Shown: in pieces, positions 18,362 to 28,310 of the stretch | Layout of the letters: each line of letters opens with the position of its first letter | How positions within the stretch are numbered: the first letter of the stretch is position 1 | Origin: an uncultured Schlesneria sp. | GTDB lineage: Bacteria; Planctomycetota; Planctomycetia; Planctomycetales; Planctomycetaceae | Direction of reading: 5' to 3' | Length of the DNA: 49,468 bases | Assembly (NCBI GenBank): GCA_903871875.1 | Contig: CAIQIR010000120.1 | Coordinates: 1 to 49,468 of the forward strand | The notes under the pieces: generated by a model | Told to the model about the DNA's origin: nothing | Database searches by the model: none | What the model saw: only the letters and a program-made list of their open reading frames with translations | Made by a program: the position numbers and the translations under genes

Positions 18362-20014
18362 ATGTTCAAGTCACTTCGCTGGCGATTGCAGGTCTGGCAC
18401 ACCCTGGTGTTGCTGATCGTTTTGACCAGCTTCGGGGCGATCGTGCATCGACTGCATTGGCAGACGCGATTGCAACAGGTGGACGCGGAATTGGATCGGA
18501 CAGCCGGTGATGTCGTCTCGCAAATCCGACGGCGAATGCCTCGCCCACCAGGACCGCGCATGGGCGGGCGCCGACAATTCCATCGCGATGACCCCAGATC
18601 CGAACAAGTTCCCCCGTCTGATCCTCATGGCGTGGCGAAGGCCGACGCGACAACACCCGACGGGGTCGTGCCGGAACCACACGCCGAATCGCCCGCCGAT
18701 TTCGTCAATCCACCACCACGCGAGCGTCCCTATCTGGGAATCGATTCAGGCCCCCTGCTGGCCGAATTGGAACAATTGCTTCACGGCGACGAGGGTTCAG
18801 GCCTTTATTTCGTGATCTGGAACGAGAAGGGCGAACAAGTCCTCAAATCCAAACTGGCACCAGAAATCGATTATCCCCACCTGCAACTGGGCCCCAATGG
18901 GCGATCGATCGACACGGTCAGAGAACGACGTGGCCATCAGGTGTACCGCGAACTGATCCATGCCGGCCCGCACCGGGAAGTCAGGAACTTGTTGGTCGGT
19001 CGGTCGTTGGAACCAGACATGATTGCTCACCGTCATTCGGGCTGGCTATTGGCCGCGACGGGACTGGTGATCCTGGCTGCGGGAACACTGGGCGGAGGCT
19101 GGCTATCGGCGCGGGCCATTCGTCCGATCACCGCCATGACCGCCGCCGCCGAAGCCATTTCGGCTCAAAATCTGTCCGAGCGGATCAATGTACAAGAGAC
19201 TGACAGCGAACTCGGCAAATTGGCGACCGTGCTGAATGGGACGTTCGACCGCCTGCAATTCGCGTTCGAACGGCAACAGCAGTTCACGGCCGATGCCTCG
19301 CACGAATTACGAACGCCGCTGTCAGTGATTTCGGCGCATACGGAATTGGCCCTGTCTCGCCCCCGTTCCGGCGAGGATTATCGTACGGCGCTGGAAACCT
19401 GCCAGCGCGCCTCGCAACGCATGCGGACCTTGATCGACAGCCTGCTGGTCTTGGCCCGATTCGACTCCGGAACTCCGGCTTTGAAACAGGATCGCCTCGA
19501 TCTGGAACCCCTGATTCAAGATTCCGTCGCACTGGTGCAAACGTTGGCCGAGGCACGCGGAATTCATCTGGAATCGCAAACGCAGCCGTGCGACCTGCTG
19601 GGCGACTGGGATCGATTGTCACAGGTGGTGACCAATCTGTTGACCAACGCCATCCGTTACAACGTCGACGGCGGACAGGTGATGATCACGAACAGAATCG
19701 AAAAGGGTCAAGCGATCGTCTCGGTCAAGGATACGGGTATCGGGATCGCCACCGATCAGTTACCCCGCATTTTCGATCGGTTCTATCAGGTCGACAAAGC
19801 ACGATCTCGCGCGGAAGGCAGTTGTGGGCTGGGCTTGTCGATCTGCAAGACCATTGTCGAGGCTCACGGAGGCACCATTTCGGTCACCAGCGAACCCGAT
19901 GTGGGGACGACCATCGAGGTTCGGCTGCCTCTGCCCGACCGGCTGGTGGCCCAGGGACACCTGGCTTCGGACGAAGCGCAACTGGTCTCGGCAATGCCGG
20001 AACAGCCGGTTTGA
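18362..20014 (+). CDS. Membrane sensor histidine kinase
   Basis: A 550-residue kinase, the partner of the response regulator just upstream. One transmembrane helix (about 12-32) and a second near 225-250 enclose a periplasmic sensor domain that starts with a low-complexity Arg/Pro/His-rich stretch (residues 55-120). A HAMP domain follows the second helix (ARAIRPITAMTAAAEAIS). The dimerisation helix has FTADASHELRTPLSV with phospho-accepting H314. The ATPase domain has the N-box NLLTNAIRYN (about 424), the G1 box VKDTGIGI and the G2 box GLGLSIC. The His-rich periplasmic start could bind metal, but this is a guess. I use ATG 18362 (AAAGAAG upstream) rather than the TTG two codons earlier. Confidence 0.94.
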   Translation: MFKSLRWRLQVWHTLVLLIVLTSFGAIVHRLHWQTRLQQVDAELDRTAGDVVSQIRRRMPRPPGPRMGGRRQFHRDDPRSEQVPPSDPHGVAKADATTPDGVVPEPHAESPADFVNPPPRERPYLGIDSGPLLAELEQLLHGDEGSGLYFVIWNEKGEQVLKSKLAPEIDYPHLQLGPNGRSIDTVRERRGHQVYRELIHAGPHREVRNLLVGRSLEPDMIAHRHSGWLLAATGLVILAAGTLGGGWLSARAIRPITAMTAAAEAISAQNLSERINVQETDSELGKLATVLNGTFDRLQFAFERQQQFTADASHELRTPLSVISAHTELALSRPRSGEDYRTALETCQRASQRMRTLIDSLLVLARFDSGTPALKQDRLDLEPLIQDSVALVQTLAEARGIHLESQTQPCDLLGDWDRLSQVVTNLLTNAIRYNVDGGQVMITNRIEKGQAIVSVKDTGIGIATDQLPRIFDRFYQVDKARSRAEGSCGLGLSICKTIVEAHGGTISVTSEPDVGTTIEVRLPLPDRLVAQGHLASDEAQLVSAMPEQPV

Positions 20015-20140
20015 AGTGGCAACGATTGATTGATTGTTGGTCGTTTGTTTTTGTTCGAAGGGTTTCCGCGAAAGTTCTTAGCCGCCCTCATTCGGCCGAG
20101 TCTGGCAGGAAACCAGGATCCTTAGTGAAAGGAAACAACA

Positions 20141-20902
20141 ATGAGAATTAGCGCCTGGTTTTTGTGCTTGATCACAGCCTTGGCCGTTGCGACGACAGCC
20201 GAAGCTCAACCCGGCGGCGGCCGGGGCGGCCGTGGTGGCGGGGGCATGTTCGGCCGCGGCGGAATCTTTGGTTTGGTGACGAATGAGGCGGTCCAAAAAG
20301 ATCTGGGACTGAGCACCGATGAAGCGGCCAAGACCAAAACGGTCGCCGACGATTTCAACACGGCCTTCCGTGAGGCCATGGGCGATTCCGGTGGCCGTCG
20401 TGGTTTCCAAGATCCAGAAGTGCGAGCCAAGATGCGAGAAACCGCCAAGGTCACGACCGAAAAGTTTCTGCCGAAATTAAAGGACGTCTTAACGGCCGCT
20501 CAATTCACTCGACTGCAACAAATCAGCTGGCAGGCCATGGGAACCGAAGCCCTGTCGGAGCCCGAAGTGATCAAAGCCCTGCCGATCGCGACCGAACAGC
20601 AAGAAAAGATCAAAACGGTGAATACCGAATACGACACGAAGCAACAAGAGTTGTTCGCCGCGGCATTTGGCGGCGGTGGTGGTGGTGATCGCGAAGCCAT
20701 GCGCGAGAAAATTCAGACGCTGACCAAAGAACGCGAAACCAAAGTCAATGAATTGCTGACCAAAGATCAACTCGACAAATTTGCCTCGCTGAAGGGCAAA
20801 GAGTTTGACCTGACCCAGCTGCGGGGTGGTCCCGGTGGTGGAGGAGGAGGTGGCGCTGGCGGCGGTGGTCGCCCCAAGCGACCTCAACCCAAAGCCGAAT
20901 GA
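20141..20902 (+). CDS. Secreted Gly-rich, Spy/CpxP-like helical protein
   Basis: A 253-residue exported protein. Residues 1-22 are a signal peptide ending TAEA. A Gly-rich segment (GGGRGGRGGGG) comes next, then helices rich in Gln, Lys and Glu. LTAAQFTRLQQI and a second LLTKDQLDKFASL resemble the LTxxQ repeats of Spy/CpxP/ZraP periplasmic chaperones. A further poly-Gly run and a Lys/Pro tail end the protein. A good AAAGGAAA ribosome site precedes ATG 20141. It sits 126 bases after a CusS/CpxA-like sensor kinase and is closed by a strong terminator, so it may be the target or feedback regulator of that system. The Spy link is by motif only. Confidence 0.75.
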   Translation: MRISAWFLCLITALAVATTAEAQPGGGRGGRGGGGMFGRGGIFGLVTNEAVQKDLGLSTDEAAKTKTVADDFNTAFREAMGDSGGRRGFQDPEVRAKMRETAKVTTEKFLPKLKDVLTAAQFTRLQQISWQAMGTEALSEPEVIKALPIATEQQEKIKTVNTEYDTKQQELFAAAFGGGGGGDREAMREKIQTLTKERETKVNELLTKDQLDKFASLKGKEFDLTQLRGGPGGGGGGGAGGGGRPKRPQPKAE

Positions 20903-20932
20903 CCATCGGCTCGTGAAAGTCTGATCATTCTC

Positions 20933-20968
20933 CGCCTCGGCCTTCAGGGAAGACCGGGGCGATTTTTT
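20933..20968 (+). terminator. Rho-independent terminator
   Basis: A 13-base-pair stem (CGCCTCGGCCTTC pairing with GAAGACCGGGGCG, two G-U pairs) with a 3-base loop, followed by A and six T. It ends the response regulator/kinase/Gly-rich protein transcript. Confidence 0.88.
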
Positions 20969-20997
20969 ACACCCGGCGCCAGTCGATCGATGATGAA

Positions 20998-22500
20998 CTA
21001 CTGGGGCGGAGCCGGCAACTCTTCATAACCGCGTCGACGAGGTGTCCGCGAAACCGATTCAATGTTCGACACAGGGATCGGCGAGCGGTCCGGGTCGGCC
21101 GGCTGAGTCACTTCGCCGCGGACGACTTCGATCGGTTGTCCAATCACCGCCCCTACGAGATGCGGCTGAAGCTTGGTCCAGGCCTGCTGCCAGTCACCAT
21201 CGACACTCAGCCGAGTGGACAGCACGGCCGCTTCCAGCGTCCCATCCGCAAAGTCTTCCAGCGAGCCTGGACATTGTTCGGGATCCAGCGGTTGAATCGG
21301 CAGTTTGGCAGACCGCTCCAGTTCACTCGCGAGTGTCTTGGCCGAGCGGTTAAACACCACTTGCGAACGGCCCGTCGTCGTCGACAGATGAATCACGCGT
21401 CGAGGCCGAAAGTGATACAGAGTATCCAGCATCACGCGTGTCTCGACTTCGCCCGCCGGGACGGCAAACTGCGGCATATCGGAGGTCGGACGATACCGGC
21501 GACCGGGGAAATTGCGATTCAGCGGCACACCGCGCGCATTGTCTCGCACATGCTTCACCAGGCCATCGGGGTTTCCAGCACGGAACAAGACCACTTCATT
21601 GGTCTTGAGGAATTCCGGGTGCCGTTTCAGTTCATCGGCCAACAACTCTAACCAGCGAACCGCGGTCGAGTCCTTGCCGTTCAATCCCGCGATCACCAGC
21701 GTTCGCGTTCCTCCATCACCCAGATGCATCGAATGCATCGGACGTCCTTCAGTCGTTTTTCCGACAACCTTCCACTCACCCACGACAACGTCTTTGGCGT
21801 CGCGTTTGGTCGCTGCTTTGGCAACCGCCCGATTGGGCGGTGTCTGCGGATTAGATTGAGACACATTCGAAATCGGCGGGTTGGCAGCGGGGGCTTCGCC
21901 GGTTTCCACCAGACGGGGCTGCGTTGGCAGCGGCATCGGTTCGGGTTCCTGAGCCGTCGCCTGAATCGATAGCGGTTTCACCCCCGGATTGAACTCACTG
22001 GTCGTCACACCACGGTCACTTTCAACCACGGACGGGTTGGTCGCGTCACTGGGAGTTTCTTCCGTTGCGGACGGATCGAATGCCGTTCGCTGCAGTTCAC
22101 TCAAATCGAGTAGCGCACCGCGTGCCGCTTTCTTTCCCGCTGCGGCATCGCCGCCGGGGGTTTCATAAACATTGGATGCCGCGACGACGGCCGACTGAGT
22201 CACCTGTCGCAATCGTTCAAAGGCATCATCGACCGGCGCGTCCGAATGACCGCCATGTTGACTGGCAAATTCATCCAGCACCGATCGAGTCTGCGCATGA
22301 ATACGACCGACGAGATCCCTGAGAGGAACCTGCAGCTGGCCGACCTTCGAGGTGACCGTCGATTGCCAGTCAACCAGTCGCACAGAACCGGAGGGGGACG
22401 AATACGGTTCGCCCACCGCAGGTACCTGTTGCAGGTAAAAGTATCCGGCACCTCCGGCACCAAGTGTCAGCAACGTCATCAGAGTGCGCACGGATGTCAT
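20998..22500 (-). CDS. M14 carboxypeptidase-fold protein lacking two zinc ligands
   Basis: A 500-residue exported or membrane-anchored protein. It has a hydrophobic N-terminus (MTLLTLGAGGAGYFYL), a long Ser/Thr/Pro-rich middle, and a C-terminal M14-like domain related to MpaA murein peptide amidase. The family phrases EGRPMHSMHLG, AGNPDGL, GVPLNRNFPG and GTLEAAV are present. The first zinc motif HxxE is replaced by N274-G-K-D277, so two of three zinc ligands are lost, although the later His (H371) and catalytic-type Glu (E423) remain. It is therefore probably a pseudo-enzyme or a binding protein. GGAG directly abuts the ATG, so GTG 22489-22491 three codons later may be the true start. It is minus-strand and isolated. 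Confidence 0.8.
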   Translation of the reverse strand: MTSVRTLMTLLTLGAGGAGYFYLQQVPAVGEPYSSPSGSVRLVDWQSTVTSKVGQLQVPLRDLVGRIHAQTRSVLDEFASQHGGHSDAPVDDAFERLRQVTQSAVVAASNVYETPGGDAAAGKKAARGALLDLSELQRTAFDPSATEETPSDATNPSVVESDRGVTTSEFNPGVKPLSIQATAQEPEPMPLPTQPRLVETGEAPAANPPISNVSQSNPQTPPNRAVAKAATKRDAKDVVVGEWKVVGKTTEGRPMHSMHLGDGGTRTLVIAGLNGKDSTAVRWLELLADELKRHPEFLKTNEVVLFRAGNPDGLVKHVRDNARGVPLNRNFPGRRYRPTSDMPQFAVPAGEVETRVMLDTLYHFRPRRVIHLSTTTGRSQVVFNRSAKTLASELERSAKLPIQPLDPEQCPGSLEDFADGTLEAAVLSTRLSVDGDWQQAWTKLQPHLVGAVIGQPIEVVRGEVTQPADPDRSPIPVSNIESVSRTPRRRGYEELPAPPQ

Positions 22501-22606
22501 CTCCAGACCAGGCGTGGGGAACGCCGTCGAGCGATCTTAAGACTGTGATTGAAACTCCTCGAAATTGTGCAACGTGTGAACCGAAGGGCGCACGGCGTTG
22601 GCAATC

Positions 22607-23290
22607 TCATTCGTCATCAATGCCGAGTCGGTACTTGATTTGATCAAATTGTCGAACAAATTCTTCCGTCGACGAATGCACATGTTCGGCTTCGGTGATG
22701 AATTTGATCTCTTCATTACAGATCAGGCCGTAGTCGTCGAGAATGTCCTCGAAGTCCACCAGTTCCTGGCCATACATGATCAGCAGTTTGTGTTCGTCGA
22801 GTTGCACTTCCATCGGAATGTCGGGATTCAAAACCGCCATTCCCGTGCAGCCGTCGCCCAGCAACAGATCTTCGAAATCGTAAAGCGCGCTTTTCAGTAC
22901 TGGCATATCGATGTCTTCGCGGTACAGATCATGATGACTGCCGCGTCGATCGTGACTGGTTTCCAGCACGACATCGACTTCATGCCCCAGCGGTTCGAGC
23001 AGGTCCAGGTAAAGATCCAGCAGGATCTCGCGACTGGCCGCCGCCATGATGACCGGGATTTTGATGCCCGATTCTTTGTCGTGATAAAAGTCGTGCCGAT
23101 ACCCGGCCAGCGGAACGACTTGCAGGTCGTAAGACGGCCGAACGGCGTCGGTCAGCATGAACTTGCCGTATCGGGCGATCTTCAGGTGAGTTTCGAGTTG
23201 ATCTTCGCTGAGATTCTCAAAACTGCTTTGGCCCTGTTTTGGCTCGCCATCACGATACGTGTTCTTGAAGAAACGTTTCAAGAACCCCAT
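22607..23290 (-). CDS. Hypothetical protein, planctomycete-type, 227 residues
   Basis: A soluble acidic protein I do not recognise. It starts MGFLKRFFKNTYRDGEPKQG, a basic amphipathic segment that could touch the membrane surface, and continues with alternating helices and strands rich in Asp, Glu and Leu. ATG 23288-23290 is preceded by a GAGAGGGG stretch and gives the amphipathic start, so I prefer it to the longer frame from 23395. It has good codon use. No catalytic motif can be named. It lies 106 bases downstream of nothing on its own strand; the next minus-strand gene is the M14-fold protein. Confidence 0.7.
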   Translation of the reverse strand: MGFLKRFFKNTYRDGEPKQGQSSFENLSEDQLETHLKIARYGKFMLTDAVRPSYDLQVVPLAGYRHDFYHDKESGIKIPVIMAAASREILLDLYLDLLEPLGHEVDVVLETSHDRRGSHHDLYREDIDMPVLKSALYDFEDLLLGDGCTGMAVLNPDIPMEVQLDEHKLLIMYGQELVDFEDILDDYGLICNEEIKFITEAEHVHSSTEEFVRQFDQIKYRLGIDDE

Positions 23291-23994
23291 GGCAGTCCCC
23301 TCTCGACGTGAGGTGTGGATCGTTGGTGAAGCGTCACCACAGACCCAGACATTAATCCAACAGCGTTTTCCGAAACCGACAGCCAGTTCCGGCACTACTC
23401 GAAATCTAGCACGTGTTTCTGGTCGTCAGTTGAATGACTCGCCCTGTTCGGTCACGAATTATTGCGAGTGTCCACCTGCGGAACCTGACGCAACGGTGGG
23501 GAAATGAGTGTCACGCGGGCAAAATCGACCGATTACGACTCTCAGGCAACCGGGCGAAGTTGAAACGAGCCCGAATTTGACGAATCCGCCAAGAACGGAA
23601 TCCCTCAGCGATTGGACCCGGTCGCCTCAATCACCGGTCCGATGATGACGGCGGTCGCTCGAGTAGCAGTCATCATCATTTTCCAGAAATCTTCCGCGAC
23701 GCCCCACAGTCGACGCATCATGCTCTCAACACATCCTTTGCCGTCGCCGTCCTCTCTTTCACCACGCATCGATCAGCATCCGCCACCCTCGCGGAACGTC
23801 AAACCCCTGGACTTTCCGAGCCGCACGTTATGATTCCCGTGCGTGCCTGGTTCGCGGTCCACCCTGACGGCGCGTCGTTGACCGGATTGGCGGGCCTGGA
23901 CCTCGGCCGAAAACTGCCTATCTTGAACAGGTCTCGCCGTTATAATCCGCCCGCACGGAATCTCCGTTTCCTCAGTCGTCCCGGGAAGTCCTTC
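23291..23994. other. Long divergent intergenic region
   Basis: About 704 bases between a minus-strand gene and the transglutaminase-like gene. Several short frames exist on both strands but none looks protein-like. It must contain both promoters. No hairpin terminator or repeat stood out. Confidence 0.5.
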
Positions 23995-25512
23995 ATGCTG
24001 GTCCCTAAGCACCGTCTGTTCGTTGCCACATTGCTCGCCGCGTCCACCTTGCTTCATTGCCTGACGCCGGTGTCAGTCGTCGCGGCAGACCCTCCCGCCA
24101 AGAGCCCCGAGAAAGACGATTCCTGGTCGGTGATCTACCTTGCCGGTCAACGCATCGGATATAGCCACTCGACGGTCGGACCGGTCGAACAAGACGGAAA
24201 ATCGATCGTGAAGACATCGTCCGTGATGAATATGACGATCAAGCGGTTCGGCCAAGCGCTGGTGATGAAGCAGTCATTGGACACGGACGAAACGCCAACG
24301 GGCGATTTGTTGCGATTCCGATTGGAAATGGCCAACCCTCCGGCAGCCCCACAGGTCACCAAAGGCCGAGTTGAAGGCGCCCAATTGTTCCTCACCCAAG
24401 AGGTCAACGGGAAAGAGAAAACCACCACCCAGCCCTGGAAGCCCGGCGTCAAATCTCCCGCGTATCAAGATCGAGCCTTGAAAGACAACCCGCTGAAACC
24501 GGGCGAGACACGTTCGTTCGAATCGTTTTTCCCCGAGTTCGCCATGATCGGCACCGTCACGCTCAAGGCCGACGACTATCAAGAAGTGAAACTGCTCAAC
24601 CAGACGTCGCGACGGTTATTTAAAGTCAGCAGCACTCAGTCCGTATTGCCGGGAATCGTCACCGACAGTTTCCTGGATGACGACAAAGAAACCGTCAAGG
24701 TGTCGTCCAGTATCCTCGGTTCGACGATGGAGCTGTATCTCGTTCCGCAGGCGGAAGCACTCAAAGCCCTTGCAGGCACCGAACTCGACCTGGCCATCAG
24801 CACGCTGATCAATGTCAAACCGCTGCTGAAAGTTCACGATACCAAACGCGTGGTTTACCGCGTCACCATCGTCGGCCAGAATCCGGCTGAAGTGATTCCT
24901 GTCGGCGACACGCAGTCGATCAAGAAAATCGACGACGAAACGGCCGAACTGACGGTCATCGCACTGCCGATCCCGCCGACGGCCACCGTCGGCCAGGTCG
25001 GTGCTGAATTCCTCGAATCGTCGCAATATCTGCAGCGAGACGACGAGCGAGTTCGCAAACATGCCGATCTGGCCGCGAAAGACGCCACCGATCCCGCCGA
25101 GATCGCCCGACGCATGGAAAAGTACGTCCACGAGAAACTCGATAAGAAAAACTTCTCGACCGCGATGGCATCCGCCGGAGAAGTCGCCCGAACATTGGAA
25201 GGAGACTGCACCGAACATGCCGTCCTGCTGGCCGCCATGCTGCGTGCGAAAGGCATCCCCTCGCGCGTCGTCGTGGGACTGGTCTATGCCGAGCGGCTGT
25301 TCGCGTTCGGCGGCCACATGTGGACCGAAGCCAATCTGAACGGAAAATGGGTTCCCCTTGATGCGACCCTCGGACAGGGCGGCATCGGTGCCTCGCATAT
25401 CAAGCTGGCCCATTCGAGTCTGAGCGATAACGATCCGCCGGCCATCACCAGCTTTGCCTCACTGATGACCGTGATCGGACGCTTGAAACTCGACGTGATC
25501 TCGGCGGAATAA
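23995..25512 (+). CDS. Exported transglutaminase-like protein
   Basis: A 505-residue protein with a signal peptide (MLVPKHRLFVATLLAASTLLH and onward, ending VVAA). The C-terminal transglutaminase-core domain has the Cys-His-Asp triad: C405 in EGDCTEHAVLLAAMLRAKGI, H441 in GGHMWTEA and D456 in WVPLDAT. This fold covers cysteine proteases and amidases as well as cross-linking enzymes. The N-terminal 300 residues look like the beta-rich partner domain often found before bacterial transglutaminase cores. The frame is open upstream to 23830, but ATG 23995 starts the signal peptide. It probably acts in the periplasm or outside the cell. The convergent neighbour ends 8 bases away. Confidence 0.88.
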   Translation: MLVPKHRLFVATLLAASTLLHCLTPVSVVAADPPAKSPEKDDSWSVIYLAGQRIGYSHSTVGPVEQDGKSIVKTSSVMNMTIKRFGQALVMKQSLDTDETPTGDLLRFRLEMANPPAAPQVTKGRVEGAQLFLTQEVNGKEKTTTQPWKPGVKSPAYQDRALKDNPLKPGETRSFESFFPEFAMIGTVTLKADDYQEVKLLNQTSRRLFKVSSTQSVLPGIVTDSFLDDDKETVKVSSSILGSTMELYLVPQAEALKALAGTELDLAISTLINVKPLLKVHDTKRVVYRVTIVGQNPAEVIPVGDTQSIKKIDDETAELTVIALPIPPTATVGQVGAEFLESSQYLQRDDERVRKHADLAAKDATDPAEIARRMEKYVHEKLDKKNFSTAMASAGEVARTLEGDCTEHAVLLAAMLRAKGIPSRVVVGLVYAERLFAFGGHMWTEANLNGKWVPLDATLGQGGIGASHIKLAHSSLSDNDPPAITSFASLMTVIGRLKLDVISAE

Positions 25513-25520
25513 TGACGTCG

Positions 25521-28310
25521 TTACCGCACCAGCAGTTTTGATAACGATTCGGCCAACCGGTCCAGCACCGAGGCATCCGGCAGTGAGAAGCTGAGTTTCG
25601 TCCGTCCCTGCTCGTCGCATTCGAGACAATCTGCCAATCCCTGCTTCAGCGATTGAGCCACCTGCCGCGAAGCTTCCGATTCCGGCTGATGAGGCAGCAG
25701 CTGACTGAGGAAGTCGACCGCGCTGGCCAGCAACTGACCACCCGCCGCCGCCATCCGTTCCTGACGAGCCAACCGCTCAGACTCGTCGATCACTCGACGT
25801 TTCGCACTGTCGTCGATCAACCGATCGGGCTTGGCCCCCAGCAAGACTTCCAACCGCCGCTTCAATTCCGCCAGACCGCTTTCGAGATGCACTTCGTCGA
25901 CATCGCTGTCGACATCCAGCGCCGCTAGCGCCAGTTCCTGCTTGGCCGCCAGCGTGCCCAACATCCGTTCTTCCAGCGTTTCCTCGGTCACGAGAATATA
26001 GACATCGACCGGTCGCTTCTGTCCCATGCGGTACGCGCGGGCCACGCGCTGCTCCAGCACCGCCGGATTCCACGGCAGATCGACATTGATCACCGTGTTG
26101 GCCGCCTGCAAGTTGAGACCCGTCGATCCGGCATTCGACGTCAAAAACAACCGGCACTTGGGGTTCGTCTGAAACTGCTGCACCAACGCTTGCCGCTGCT
26201 TTTGCGGGACCGATCCATCCAGTCGCACGAACTCCAGCTTTCGCTGCTTCAGTAGCGGCTCGATCAGATCCAGCATCGTGGTCCATTCCGAGAACAGGAT
26301 CGCCTTGCGTCCCTCTTCGGCGAACAACGATTCAAACAGTTCGTCCAGCCGTTCGAGCTTACTGGAAAAACCCGGCCGCTGTTTATCGACCAGCGTCGTA
26401 CTATCGGCCGCCATCCGCGCCATCAGCAGTTCACGCTGCAGCGCCAGCAAATCCATCTCCGTCAAAAACTTCTTCGAGACAATACGAGACACCGCTTGCA
26501 GGTGCGCGTTCGACATGTCGCGCTGTTCGGGCGTCGGGGCAATGCGCAGAATCTCATCCGTGCGCGGTGGCAACTGCTGCTGCACTGACGTGCGGGTACG
26601 ACGCAGCAGCACGGGTGCCAGCGTCGTCCGCAGATCGGCCAGGTTCTTGTAACCGCGAACTTTGCCCTTGTCGTCGACAATCCGGTGACGATGAAAAAAG
26701 CGAAACCCGGGACCCAGCCGGCGATCGTCGATGAACTGCACCACCGAATACAGATCGTCCAGGCGATTTTCGAGCGGCGTTCCGGTGAGCACCAGTGCGA
26801 ACCGCGACCGCAATCCCTTGATCATCCGCGTCGTCTTGGCTTCCCAGTTCTTGATCCGCTGTCCTTCGTCCAAAATGATCAAATCCCAGGCGGCCCGCTC
26901 AATGTCCAGAATATCCCGCAGCACCTGTTCGTAATTGCAAATCGTGAAGAAGGCCTCGTTCGCATATTGGCTGCTGCGGTCGGCCGAAACGCCGCCCACC
27001 AGCTGCACGCTGCGGCCCGAAAACCGTTCAATTTCGTTTCGCCATTGCGATTTCAACGACGCCGGACAGACGATCAACACTTTTTTGATCTCGGCTTCTC
27101 GCGCGAACAGTTCGGCGACGCCCACGCCTTGAATCGTTTTGCCCAGCCCCATCTCATCGGCCAGAATCGCCCGCCCCGCACCCACGGCGAAGGCGATGCC
27201 ATCCAGTTGATACGGCAACAGTTCGGTCCGCAGTAACTCGGTTCGCAACGGGTGAGCCTGTGGATTCTGGCGAATCGTCGCGACATGCTCAGAAATCTGT
27301 TCCTGAAACAATCGCTGCTGGATGAACTCTTCGGCGTCCGGATAGATCGCCACGCGTTGACCATGTCGTTCGAGATGCCGGATCCGTTTCAAGAGATCGC
27401 GCACGTCGTCGATCGGCTGGCCCCGCAGGCTGCCGACAATCGACGATGTTTCGTCGTCCAGATCGTCAGGCAACAGCAGCAGCAATTCCAACTCTTTGCC
27501 GTAATGTAGCGCGACACAGATCGAGTCACGACGATACGGGGCCATCAGGGCCTTCGGTCCCAACCGACGCCGCACCTTATCGAGCGTCTGCAGGATATGC
27601 TTGCAGGTTCCCAGGGTATTGGTCCGAAAGTCCGGACACGAACAATACGAATCGCCCGGTTCTTCACCGCGAAGGGCCACGCGATACGTCTTTCCCGACA
27701 AGGCCGAGGTCACGGTGTAATCGGTCCAAGGCGTCGAGCGATCCAGCGCCTGGACTTTCATCCCTTCGGTTTTCGCGCGTTCCCCCCGTTCGGCGAGTGC
27801 CAGCGACACCAGATCATTGTCGCTGACCGGCGCGAGAACCGGATCGGGCGCAGGAGGTGCGACGGCCAGTCCCAATGCCGTTTTCTCTTCGAGAATCATC
27901 GACAACGCCGCGCCGACATGTTCGCAGGGTTGCGAGCAGGCGGTGCAGTTCCAGTGCAGACGATCGACGGCCGTGGGCGACAACGTAATCGTCACGATGG
28001 CTTCGGCCCGCCGCCGGGGTCCGGAGATCGTCAGCCGGAACAGCTCGCTGCTCAGATAGACATGGTCCTTCGGCGAAAGTTCTCGCTGCGAACCGGCAAT
28101 GATCAGCTTGGCCGCGTCGGGTCCTAACATCCGCTTCGCGACTTCGAGCGTCAGGCGCGCCAGATGATCTTTCAGATTCAATTGGTCGGAACGGTTGCTG
28201 GCCGGCGTGCGCCGTTTCGACACCGTTCTAATTTTGACCACCGGTTCCGAGGGGGAAGCAACGACCGTCGACTGCGAGACCGGGCGGGACCGACCGTTTG
28301 AGAGCGTCAT
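25521..28310 (-). CDS. SNF2-family helicase with SWIM zinc finger
   Basis: A 929-residue DNA-dependent ATPase of the SNF2 (HepA/RapA-like) superfamily. The N-terminal SWIM zinc finger is C223-S-C225...C236-K-H238, a likely DNA- or protein-binding element. The helicase core has motif I DEMGLGKT with K391 and motif II DEGQ with D481 (in place of the commoner DEAH). Motif III LTGTPLENRLDDLYSV, motif V STGLNLQAANTVINVD and motif VI QRVARAYRMGQKRPV follow. Acidic and Arg-rich helices end the protein. The family remodels nucleic-acid/protein complexes, such as stalled polymerase or repair intermediates. ATG 28308-28310 is chosen over the upstream open frame. It is cytosolic and a single gene. Confidence 0.93.
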   Translation of the reverse strand: MTLSNGRSRPVSQSTVVASPSEPVVKIRTVSKRRTPASNRSDQLNLKDHLARLTLEVAKRMLGPDAAKLIIAGSQRELSPKDHVYLSSELFRLTISGPRRRAEAIVTITLSPTAVDRLHWNCTACSQPCEHVGAALSMILEEKTALGLAVAPPAPDPVLAPVSDNDLVSLALAERGERAKTEGMKVQALDRSTPWTDYTVTSALSGKTYRVALRGEEPGDSYCSCPDFRTNTLGTCKHILQTLDKVRRRLGPKALMAPYRRDSICVALHYGKELELLLLLPDDLDDETSSIVGSLRGQPIDDVRDLLKRIRHLERHGQRVAIYPDAEEFIQQRLFQEQISEHVATIRQNPQAHPLRTELLRTELLPYQLDGIAFAVGAGRAILADEMGLGKTIQGVGVAELFAREAEIKKVLIVCPASLKSQWRNEIERFSGRSVQLVGGVSADRSSQYANEAFFTICNYEQVLRDILDIERAAWDLIILDEGQRIKNWEAKTTRMIKGLRSRFALVLTGTPLENRLDDLYSVVQFIDDRRLGPGFRFFHRHRIVDDKGKVRGYKNLADLRTTLAPVLLRRTRTSVQQQLPPRTDEILRIAPTPEQRDMSNAHLQAVSRIVSKKFLTEMDLLALQRELLMARMAADSTTLVDKQRPGFSSKLERLDELFESLFAEEGRKAILFSEWTTMLDLIEPLLKQRKLEFVRLDGSVPQKQRQALVQQFQTNPKCRLFLTSNAGSTGLNLQAANTVINVDLPWNPAVLEQRVARAYRMGQKRPVDVYILVTEETLEERMLGTLAAKQELALAALDVDSDVDEVHLESGLAELKRRLEVLLGAKPDRLIDDSAKRRVIDESERLARQERMAAAGGQLLASAVDFLSQLLPHQPESEASRQVAQSLKQGLADCLECDEQGRTKLSFSLPDASVLDRLAESLSKLLVR

